A stretch of DNA of 9,817 bases from JANWHF01 sp036276235 (GTDB lineage Bacteria > Planctomycetota > Phycisphaerae > Tepidisphaerales > Tepidisphaeraceae), in NCBI GenBank assembly GCA_036276235.1, contig DATBDZ010000345.1:1-9817 (forward strand), written 5' to 3'. The notes beneath the pieces are model-generated. The model ran no database searches. It was not told the origin of the DNA and worked only from the letters and a program-made list of their open reading frames with translations. Positions 1 to 5,029 of this stretch are shown in pieces. The position numbers were made by a program, and so were the translations under genes. How positions within the stretch are numbered: position 1 is the stretch's first letter; each line of letters opens with the position of its first letter.

Positions 1-20
1 CCATTTGCCCATGAATCGGG

Positions 21-90
21 CACATAAAAACACGGCCCGGCGCCGGCCGGCCGCCGGTTCGGACGAACCAGCCGCCGGCCGGGCCGGGCC
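21..90 (-). terminator. Rho-independent-like terminator of the small basic-protein gene
   Basis: On the minus strand a very GC-rich hairpin (arms within 34-60 and 64-90) is followed by a T-rich run, the complement of cataaaaacac at 22-33. The arms pair over about 25 positions with one bulged base and two mismatches, around the loop ggac. It lies about 50 nt after the stop codon of the minus-strand gene at 143-217 and is well placed to end its transcript. Confidence 0.8.
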
Positions 91-142
91 TTCTGTTGCA
101 TTCAAAACATAACGTACGGCAATCTCGCGCCAATACAGGAAT

Positions 143-217
143 TTATCGTTTCCTGCGGTCGCGGCGTGCCTTGCGCTTCTTGCTGCCGATCTTACGGCGG
201 CGGCGGGGCTTGGACAT
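143..217 (-). CDS. 24-residue highly basic protein, bS38/AURKAIP1-like
   Basis: This tiny gene encodes a 24-residue protein in which 16 residues are Arg or Lys (begins MSKPRRRRKIG, ends RRDRRKR). The pattern RRRRKIGSKKRK resembles the basic core of the AURKAIP1/COX24 (bS38/mS38) family, whose members bind rRNA in the small ribosomal subunit. That assignment is inference from a short, compositionally biased sequence, so convergence is possible. The reading frame is well supported: AAGGAG at 224-229 sits 6 nt before the ATG, the stop is TAA, and a strong terminator follows at 21-90. No other gene shares the transcript. The upstream region (218-330) faces the promoter of the divergent gene at 402. 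No clear -35/-10 pair was found for this strand. Confidence 0.7.
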   Translation of the reverse strand: MSKPRRRRKIGSKKRKARRDRRKR

Positions 218-307
218 CCGTTGCTCCTTCCTATCCGTTAAAGTTAACCTTCTGCCCGCCTAAGTTATCCTGACGTGAATTAATCGTCCAGTTCACGACT
301 TTTCTCT

Positions 308-336
308 TTCAGTCGATCGACCTCCATGGGTATAAT
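308..336 (+). promoter_or_regulatory. Sigma70-type promoter for the gene at 402
   Basis: A perfect TATAAT hexamer occupies 331-336. The best -35 candidate at a 17-nt spacing is TTCAGT (308-313), only 3 of 6 matches to TTGACA. Transcription would begin near 343, giving a leader of about 60 nt before the ATG at 402. The exact -10 is notable in a GC-rich genome, but the weak -35 limits confidence. Confidence 0.5.
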
Positions 337-401
337 TCCGCACTCAGGCACGTCCTTTGATGTAGCTCAATTTGAACCAACCTCACACGGAGCTTTGCCT
401 C

Positions 402-686
402 ATGATTAAGCTCGAAGAGGGTAATGTTCTTCTGAAGCCCGCCCAACGACGCCACCTCATGGCCTGCTTTCGGCGGGCATTGCGGCTTGGCGCCCGGCTG
501 GGCAACTTTGTTCTGACCATCTCGCTTCGACGGATCGGCCGGCTATTCGAGCTGCACGCCGACATCCGCGATCGCTGCGGCAACTTCCATTGCCGCTCGC
601 GGCAAAACGATTGGCGCGCGGCGCTGCGAGATCTTTCGCGATCGATCTGCCTCGGCCTGCACGAGCAGTGCCTGCGGCGGGCGTGA
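402..686 (+). CDS. Small protein, possible HPF/RaiA-like domain
   Basis: Encodes 94 residues from ATG at 402; GGAG at 389-392 lies 9 nt upstream. An in-frame TTG at 372 would add ten residues but has no good ribosome binding site. The protein has a basic helical N-terminal third (PAQRRHLMACFRRALRLG, 13-30), then alternating hydrophobic stretches that look like beta strands (NFVLTISL, RLFELHADI, GNFHCRSR), and a final helix (NDWRAALRDLSRSICLGL, 69-86). This strand-rich stretch closed by a helix suggests the HPF/RaiA ribosome-hibernation fold as a stand-alone domain. The likeness is by eye only, and no diagnostic residue confirms it. A TATAAT promoter precedes it and the inverted repeat at 701-798 follows within 15 nt, possibly acting as terminator. 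The neighbouring divergent gene may also encode a ribosome-associated protein. Confidence 0.55.
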   Translation: MIKLEEGNVLLKPAQRRHLMACFRRALRLGARLGNFVLTISLRRIGRLFELHADIRDRCGNFHCRSRQNDWRAALRDLSRSICLGLHEQCLRRA

Positions 687-700
687 TTGCACCGGTCTTC

Positions 701-798
701 TTGTAGGGGCGAACCTTGTGTTCGCCCTTCCCCGGCCGCGCAGACCACAGGGCGAACACAAGGCCGAAGACCCCGCGCGCCGGGTTTCACCCCTACAA
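701..798. repeat. 98-nt nested inverted-repeat element (REP/MITE-like)
   Basis: The outer ends are TTGTAGGGG (701-709) and its exact complement CCCCTACAA (790-798), with the match continuing imperfectly inward as GAA. An inner pair, CCTTGTGTTCGCCC (714-727) and GGGCGAACACAAGG (750-763), is a perfect 14-bp stem around a 22-nt loop. The element contains no credible gene. This structure is typical of dispersed non-autonomous repeats, and the hairpin could also terminate transcription from the gene ending at 686. No second copy lies in this window, so its mobility is inferred. Confidence 0.7.
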
Positions 799-838
799 AT
801 GCGGTCTATTCCGCTCTGCCGCCGTGGATGAGCGCGGC

Positions 839-866
839 TTGAAATGCCGCGATCCGCGGCTATGCT
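839..866 (+). promoter_or_regulatory. Candidate promoter for the tRNA-Thr gene
   Basis: TTGAAA (839-844, 5 of 6 matches) and TATGCT (861-866, 4 of 6) are separated by 16 nt. Transcription would start near 873, about 28 nt before the tRNA. The spacer contains the palindrome GCCGCGATCCGCGGC (846-860). A short perfect hairpin, CATCCG-ACAA-CGGATG (884-899), ends one base before the mature tRNA and may form in the 5' leader. Confidence 0.4.
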
Positions 867-900
867 TCCTTCGGCAAAAAAACCATCCGACAACGGATGC

Positions 901-972
901 GCCGAAGTAGCTCAATGGCAGAGCACCGCTTTCGTAAAGCGGGGGTTGAGGGTTCAAATCCCTCCTTCGGCT
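901..972 (+). tRNA. tRNA-Thr (anticodon CGT)
   Basis: A complete cloverleaf can be folded. The acceptor arms GCCGAAG (901-907) and CTTCGGC (965-971) pair perfectly. The D arm is GCTC/GAGC (910-913 with 921-924). The anticodon stem is CCGCT/AGCGG around the loop TTCGTAA, placing CGT at 933-935, which reads the threonine codon ACG. The T arm is GAGGG/CCCTC around TTCAAAT. The discriminator base is T972 and no CCA is encoded, so it must be added after transcription. It is the only tRNA in the window. A candidate promoter lies at 839-866, and the large palindrome starting at 980 is well placed to act as terminator. Confidence 0.97.
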
Positions 973-979
973 GTTACTT

Positions 980-1077
980 GAATAAGTAGTCAGAGGGAAT
1001 AAGTAGGCAGTAGTCAGAAGCGAAGTGACCGGCATTTCTCTGACTACTGCCTACGTATTCCCTCTGACTACTTATTC
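980..1077. repeat. 98-nt palindromic element with 39-bp arms
   Basis: The left arm (980-1018) and right arm (1039-1077) are inverted copies, 39 nt each with a single mismatch (A1002), around a 20-nt loop (1019-1038). Each arm is itself built from direct repeats: GAATAAGTAG occurs at 980-989 and 997-1006, and AGTAGTCAGA at 985-994 and 1009-1018. The element starts 8 nt after the tRNA and runs into the end of the converging VOC gene, supplying that gene's last three codons and its stop. It could be a bidirectional terminator or a small mobile repeat. Near-perfect arms suggest recent origin or selection for the hairpin. Confidence 0.9.
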
Positions 1078-1562
1078 GAGGCCAGCAAGTCGTTCAAATC
1101 CAGCGCATGCGTATACATCGCCAACCCCCCATCCGGCGTGCGCGGCCACTGTTCCTGCGGGCGATCCCAATAGAGCTCCACGCCGTTTCCGTCCGGATCG
1201 CGCAGGTAGAGGGCTTCACTGACGCCATGATCGGCGGCACCGTCGAGCTGAATGCCGGCAGCCAGCACGCGCCGCAGCGCGTCGGCCAACGCGGCACGCG
1301 TGGGATAGAGAATGGCCACGTGATAAAGCCCCGTCGTCCCCGGCGCGGGCGGCGGGCCGCCCTGGCTTTCCCAAGTGTTCAGGCCGATGTGATGGTGATA
1401 GCCGCCCGCGGAAAGAAACGCCGCGCTCTTGCCGAAGCGCTGCGTCAACTCCAGGCCGAGCACGCCTTGATAGAAGCCCAGCGCCCGCTCGAGGTCCGCC
1501 ACCTTCAGATGAACATGGCCGATGCGCGTTTGCGGGTGGATCGGATTGGCCGCACTTGGCAT
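1068..1562 (-). CDS. VOC-family (glyoxalase/extradiol dioxygenase-fold) protein
   Basis: Encodes 164 residues of the vicinal oxygen chelate superfamily, closest in style to CatE/catechol-2,3-dioxygenase-like proteins. Two beta-alpha-beta-beta-beta modules are visible. The first begins with GHVHLKVADLERALGFY (15-31) and the second with GLYHVAILYP (78-87), followed by DHGVSEALYLRDPDGNGVEL (111-130). His16, His81 and Glu129 occupy the usual metal-ligand positions, so an Fe(II) or Mn(II) enzyme is likely; the substrate cannot be told. GYHHHIGLNTW (54-64) is also typical of this subgroup. The protein appears cytoplasmic. The ATG lies 24 nt after the stop of the HEPN-like gene, with GGTGA-type spacing upstream and no promoter of its own, so it is probably the last gene of the operon. 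Its final residues SNK and the TAG stop are encoded by the palindromic element, so the original C-terminus may have been replaced. Confidence 0.9.
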   Translation of the reverse strand: MPSAANPIHPQTRIGHVHLKVADLERALGFYQGVLGLELTQRFGKSAAFLSAGGYHHHIGLNTWESQGGPPPAPGTTGLYHVAILYPTRAALADALRRVLAAGIQLDGAADHGVSEALYLRDPDGNGVELYWDRPQEQWPRTPDGGLAMYTHALDLNDLLASNK

Positions 1563-1586
1563 ATCACCGCCTGCCGACGAGGCTTG

Positions 1587-1856
1587 CTATTGTTTCAGTT
1601 CCCGCGCGAACTGCCGGAAATCCTGCACGGCGGTGGGGATCACAATAGTCCCGTACGCCAGCGCAGTTCCATGCGCGATGTCGCAACGAAGATCGTAGTA
1701 TTGTGCAAACAACATCACGTAATAGGCCTGATCGTTGTAGAAGCGGACACTCGACCACCGGGCTGCGACTGCGGCCGCCGTACCTCGAAGAACCTGTTGG
1801 GCAAGAAATCCATCGGTCGCCAGATACGAGGCATGAATCTGCCTGAAGGATCTCAT
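1587..1856 (-). CDS. 89-residue protein with possible HEPN Rx4H motif
   Basis: No family is recognised with certainty. The start codon overlaps the stop of the preceding gene as ATGA (1853-1856), and the purine-rich GGGAGAGGAGGG just upstream gives a strong ribosome binding site, so translational coupling is likely. The protein looks mostly helical. A long helix (about 40-60) runs into DLRCDIAHG (55-63), where Arg57 and His62 give the Rx4H spacing of the HEPN ribonuclease motif (commonly RN....H, here with Cys in place of Asn). A further helix (AVQDFRQFARELKQ, 76-89) follows, as expected for the last HEPN helix. HEPN domains are usually longer, so this would be a minimal or divergent copy. 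If correct it could be an RNA-cleaving toxin with the upstream protein as partner; this is inference. Confidence 0.6.
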   Translation of the reverse strand: MRSFRQIHASYLATDGFLAQQVLRGTAAAVAARWSSVRFYNDQAYYVMLFAQYYDLRCDIAHGTALAYGTIVIPTAVQDFRQFARELKQ

Positions 1857-2275
1857 CCCTCCTCTCCCACCAGCCGGGCCAACTGCGCCTTGTTAAATGG
1901 AATCAGCAACCGCTTGTAATCATCGACAACGATCTGCCATTTCCCAACGTGTTCATCCGTGCCACGATCAACGAGAATGTGCTCTCGTGAATCCGTCGTG
2001 ACGTCAATGCGGCCGTTCGCCCCGGCCATCCATAAGACACTCGGAACGAACGCAATCCGATTGCCATTGCGAAAAATTGTGTAAGTTGGGAGCTTGCGCG
2101 GAGCCACCTTCGAGCGGCGCATTTGCGGTTCAATCGTCTGTCGAACCGCCGAACGCACTACTCGATCATGCGGGATTGTCTCAAGCCATGTATCGAGCGT
2201 ATCGTATAGATCGTTAAGGCGGACGATCCAATCGTCAATTCGCTCAACCACACGAGTAGGGCTGATCTGCGTCAT
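1853..2275 (-). CDS. Unrecognised 140-residue protein, partner of the HEPN-like gene
   Basis: No family is recognised. From ATG at 2275 the protein has a helical N-terminal part (SPTRVVERIDDWIVRLNDL, about 5-23, then DTLDTWLETIP) and a strand-rich C-terminal half with regularly spaced aromatic and hydrophobic residues (YTIFRNGNRIAFVP, KWQIVVDDYKRLLIPF). It has no signal peptide, membrane segment or catalytic motif that can be seen. It does not match MNT nucleotidyltransferases, the best-known HEPN partners: there is no GSxxxG or DxD motif. The frame stays open upstream to 2353, but that would overlap the glycosidase gene, so the ATG 31 nt after that gene's stop is preferred, although no good ribosome binding site precedes it. 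Its end overlaps the next gene by 4 nt, which implies coupled translation and joint function. Confidence 0.65.
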   Translation of the reverse strand: MTQISPTRVVERIDDWIVRLNDLYDTLDTWLETIPHDRVVRSAVRQTIEPQMRRSKVAPRKLPTYTIFRNGNRIAFVPSVLWMAGANGRIDVTTDSREHILVDRGTDEHVGKWQIVVDDYKRLLIPFNKAQLARLVGEEG

Positions 2276-2306
2276 AAGCACATTGTAGCCAGCCGGGTCG
2301 TCCACG

Positions 2307-4508
2307 TTAAAGGTCAATCGCCACGACTTCGTGATCGAGGACCGATGGCACACCGATGCTCAAGATCGCGCCCTCGATCCGCATGTTCGGTGCTCCGCCG
2401 GCGACGAGCAGCCGCACATTCGGAAGTGCCATGGGAGCGGGCAATTTCACGCGGACAGTTTGCGGCGGGGAGGGGATCAGCTCGCGGTAGGGGCCTTTCA
2501 TTGCCATTGGGTTGGTGAGATTCACCAGGTGAACGGTCATCGAATTCTTCTGCCGCCAGATTGTGACATCGAGCAGGCCGGGGCCGCTCACGCTGACTGG
2601 CGGCTCTTCGTTGATCGCCCACGTGATCGCGTTGCGCAGCAGCGTGCCATGGTCGGCGGCGAGGATTTCCCAAAACGTGCGATCGATGTCGCCGGGAAAA
2701 TACACCACTCGCCCCTTTCCAAGCTCTCGCAAATAGACTTCGGGGATATCCGTCTTCGGAACGCGCGGATAGACCTCCTCCATCGGCAGATCGGGATACG
2801 AAGGAATCCGAGTAACCGGCGCGCCTGTCATCGGCGTGCTCGCGACGACGTCCGCGCGCTGCACGGTATTGATGATCCGTCCCGCATCCTCCAGACCATG
2901 CAGGATCGGATGATGCGTGTCGGCTTCAATTCGCATGTAGGAGTTCTTGATGTCACGCTCGACGCGGCCATTGAACCGCACGCCGAACAGATCGGCCAGC
3001 CCAAAATCAGCGCGGCGTTTTCCCGTCGCGTCGTAGAGCGAGGTTTCAAACGTCGCCACAATGCTTCCGCCGCGGGAAACGTATTGCCGCAACTGCTCGC
3101 ATTGCTCATCCGAAAGGGCAGCCACGTTCGGGAGAATCAGCAGCTTGTATCGATCGACATGGGCGGCATCGAGCAACTGATCGTGCGCCATCTCAAACGG
3201 AATCCGCCCCTCGACCAGCGCCTGATACATCCCCAGCTCATGATCCTCCACCTTGCGATGCTTCTGATCGCCGCCGTAATAGGTGCCGGTCTGCTGTGAA
3301 TAGACCATCGCGACGCGCGCCAGATTTTCCTCATTGCGCAGATATCTTTCGTTGGCGAACTGCCAGTTGTAGATCTTCTCGACCACCGGCAGCCAGCGCC
3401 GATCGGGAATATCGCCGGAGAACTTGCAGACCCACGGCCGCAGCCCGTTGGCGACGCCGTCGGCGAGCCAGATCCGCAGCTCGGGCTCGGTAATGACCGA
3501 GTCCTTCCAGCGATGCTCGTCATCGATGCCGATGCTTGCGATGCCGACGATCGGCTTGCGGCCGAAGGTCGCGCGGAATTCCTTGCCGTTCTTTCCGTTG
3601 GCCCAGGGCGGCATCAAGCCGCGCCGGCTTTGCCGATCGGCAAAAAGCGTTGGCGCGAGCTGGCTGATGGTGCGCATGTCCAGCGTCGTCATCGACCCGC
3701 CGCCGGAGTTGGCGATGTAGCGTGCCGCCGGGTTGATCTTGCGAATTTCGCTGTCCCACAATCGCCACAGCTCAAAGAGCCGCTGGCTGCTCCATTCCAT
3801 GTAGTTGCGATACGCCGCATCCTGTGGATTGGTCGTGCGCGGCAAATCCATATCGCAGAACTTGCGAAATAGCGTTTTGCACGACTCGCAAAAGCACATC
3901 CCGCTTCCCTGCCAGCGATTGGAGAAGATGCCATCAACTTTGTATTCGCGCACGATTTCGCGCGTGACTTCGGTCATGAACTCAAAGTTGTAAGGCCCCA
4001 GCGCGCAGGTGACCCAGCGGCCGGGCGTCGCCCAATGCCGCCGCTTGTTGCCCTGAGCATCAACGGCAAGCCATTCCGGATGCGCCTGCGCCGCATCATC
4101 GAGAATCGAATGCGGATCGGTCCGCGCGACAACCACCATCCCCTGCTTGCGGCAGCCTTCCACCAGATCGCCAAACGGATCGGTTCCCTCCTTCATCGCC
4201 GAGCTGGCATGATGAAATTTGATCTTCGTCGGGTAATACGCAACGCACCCGCCCGCGCTCAGGCAAGCCGCGTCGGCATGAACGCGCTTAAAATAATCAA
4301 GCCAGAATTGGCCGTCGTATTTCCCCGGATCATCCTCCGCCAGCACCAACTGCATCCACCGCATCGGCCGATCGAACCATTCATCGGAAGGTCCGGCAGG
4401 AATATCGCGAGCCGCCGCGCCGGCTGAAAAGCCCGCACTGACGGCTGCCGCCGCTAATGCCGCGCTCGCGATAAACTCTCGGCGATTGAGGGATGGAGGG
4501 TTGGTCAT
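2307..4508 (-). CDS. Tat-exported GHL6/GH42-like glycosidase
   Basis: Encodes 733 residues from ATG at 4508, chosen because GAGG (4515-4518) lies 6 nt upstream; an in-frame TTG at 4547 would add 13 residues. A Tat signal is clear: NRREFI (8-13), a hydrophobic Ala-rich stretch, and an AxA-like cleavage region near 30-34. Residues about 45-270 resemble the hypothetical glycosyl hydrolase 6 (GHL6) TIM barrel, with GGCVAYYPTKIKFHH (86-100), VVVARTDPH (125-133), HPEWLA and VDGIFSN (191-197). Next comes a CxCxxC cluster (Cys205, Cys207, Cys210) that could bind metal, as in GH42-like proteins. From about 396 a GH42 trimerisation-like (amidotransferase-fold) domain follows, then a strand-rich C-terminal region. 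It probably acts outside the cytoplasm on polysaccharide; substrate and catalytic acids cannot be assigned. The regulator gene ends 35 nt upstream, suggesting co-transcription. Confidence 0.85.
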   Translation of the reverse strand: MTNPPSLNRREFIASAALAAAAVSAGFSAGAAARDIPAGPSDEWFDRPMRWMQLVLAEDDPGKYDGQFWLDYFKRVHADAACLSAGGCVAYYPTKIKFHHASSAMKEGTDPFGDLVEGCRKQGMVVVARTDPHSILDDAAQAHPEWLAVDAQGNKRRHWATPGRWVTCALGPYNFEFMTEVTREIVREYKVDGIFSNRWQGSGMCFCESCKTLFRKFCDMDLPRTTNPQDAAYRNYMEWSSQRLFELWRLWDSEIRKINPAARYIANSGGGSMTTLDMRTISQLAPTLFADRQSRRGLMPPWANGKNGKEFRATFGRKPIVGIASIGIDDEHRWKDSVITEPELRIWLADGVANGLRPWVCKFSGDIPDRRWLPVVEKIYNWQFANERYLRNEENLARVAMVYSQQTGTYYGGDQKHRKVEDHELGMYQALVEGRIPFEMAHDQLLDAAHVDRYKLLILPNVAALSDEQCEQLRQYVSRGGSIVATFETSLYDATGKRRADFGLADLFGVRFNGRVERDIKNSYMRIEADTHHPILHGLEDAGRIINTVQRADVVASTPMTGAPVTRIPSYPDLPMEEVYPRVPKTDIPEVYLRELGKGRVVYFPGDIDRTFWEILAADHGTLLRNAITWAINEEPPVSVSGPGLLDVTIWRQKNSMTVHLVNLTNPMAMKGPYRELIPSPPQTVRVKLPAPMALPNVRLLVAGGAPNMRIEGAILSIGVPSVLDHEVVAIDL

Positions 4509-4514
4509 GGAGTG

Positions 4515-4518
4515 CCTC
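4515..4518 (-). promoter_or_regulatory. Ribosome binding site deciding the glycosidase start
   Basis: GAGG on the minus strand lies 6 nt before the ATG at 4508. It favours this start over the in-frame TTG at 4547, which overlaps the regulator stop codon. The chosen start also puts the twin-arginine motif at residues 9-10, normal for a Tat signal. Confidence 0.65.
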
Positions 4519-4543
4519 GGTGTGAGAGGATCAGGTTGGTTCT

Positions 4544-4909
4544 TCAAGCAACTGTGCGCCGGCGGACCAGCGATGCGACGTATCTTTCAGGATCACTAGC
4601 GATCTGGTCAAGCAGTCGGCAAGCGATACGCGCCGGCTTTCGCCGCCCCTGTTCCCAGTGTTCCACCAACTCCGGCGAAACACCGACCAGGTCAGCGAAC
4701 AGGCGTTGACTCACCGCGAGTCGATTTCGTAGCGACCGAACAGCGCGGGCGCTGTATTGGCGTGGAGAAGGCACCTCAACTTGACGCACGGTCAGCCTTG
4801 AATGATCCCCTGATTTGATCGCGCCAACAATCTCATCCAGCGAAGCGCGAATCTGCTCGCTCGGCGACGGAGCAGATGCCGCCTTAGTGATTTTTCGAGT
4901 AGCTGACAT
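4544..4909 (-). CDS. XRE-family regulator, NadS/HigA antitoxin-like
   Basis: Encodes a 121-residue DNA-binding protein. The N-terminal 45 residues are variable and probably helical (SEQIRASLDEIVGAI). The C-terminal part is a classic helix-turn-helix: VRSLRNRLAVSQRLFADLVG (57-76) followed by the recognition region VSPELVEHWEQGRRKPARIA (77-96). The WEQGRRKP signature is typical of NadS/HigA2-type antitoxins and related stand-alone regulators. No RelE/HigB-like toxin lies next to it on either side, so here it is an orphan heading a glycosidase operon. AAGGAG (4915-4920) is 5 nt before the ATG, a strong ribosome binding site. A promoter and an inverted repeat at 4958-4999 suggest autoregulation. 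A role controlling the downstream glycosidase is inference from gene order. Confidence 0.88.
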   Translation of the reverse strand: MSATRKITKAASAPSPSEQIRASLDEIVGAIKSGDHSRLTVRQVEVPSPRQYSARAVRSLRNRLAVSQRLFADLVGVSPELVEHWEQGRRKPARIACRLLDQIASDPERYVASLVRRRTVA

Positions 4910-4957
4910 ATCGACTCCTTATGGTGCGGGTTGAACGAAGGTCATCCGCATGCAAGG

Positions 4958-4986
4958 AATCTATACTCCATTGTAGGATACGTCAA
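4958..4986 (-). promoter_or_regulatory. Promoter of the regulator-glycosidase operon
   Basis: On the minus strand, TTGACG (4986-4981, 5 of 6 matches) and TAGATT (4963-4958, 4 of 6) are separated by 17 nt; TATAGA two bases upstream is an alternative -10. Transcription would begin near 4951, about 42 nt before the regulator's ATG. No other good promoter was seen before the end of the VOC gene at 1068. Confidence 0.6.
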
Positions 4987-4999
4987 GATATGGGTATCC
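4976..4999. promoter_or_regulatory. Candidate operator overlapping the -35 box
   Basis: GGATAC (4976-4981) and GTATCC (4994-4999) form a perfect 6-bp inverted repeat with a 12-nt centre that covers the -35 hexamer. A dimeric helix-turn-helix protein bound here would block transcription. The obvious candidate is the regulator encoded 67 nt downstream. This is inferred from position and symmetry. Confidence 0.4.
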
Positions 5000-5029
5000 C
5001 GCTTTAGACGATCGTCGAAGAGAAGGGAT

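Noticed and set aside
701..798. The nested repeat considered as a CRISPR fragment.
   Set aside because: There are no regularly spaced direct repeats or spacers; the structure is a single pair of inverted repeats.
383..893. Several minus-strand frames of 100-135 residues.
   Set aside because: They cross the 98-nt repeat element and oppose the better-supported gene at 402-686; their composition is Arg/Ala-rich as expected of shadows.
793..1035. An 80-residue minus-strand open frame containing RRRDLNPQPPLYESGALPL.
   Set aside because: It is antisense to the tRNA-Thr gene and the palindrome; this peptide is a well-known false translation of tRNA sequence.
1107..1919. A 270-residue plus-strand open frame.
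   Set aside because: It lies wholly antisense to the VOC, HEPN-like and partner genes and is low in complexity with many Arg, typical of a shadow frame in GC-rich DNA.
2331..3299. A 322-residue plus-strand open frame.
   Set aside because: It is antisense to the glycosidase gene, whose Tat signal and domain motifs are unambiguous, and it shows no recognisable domain.
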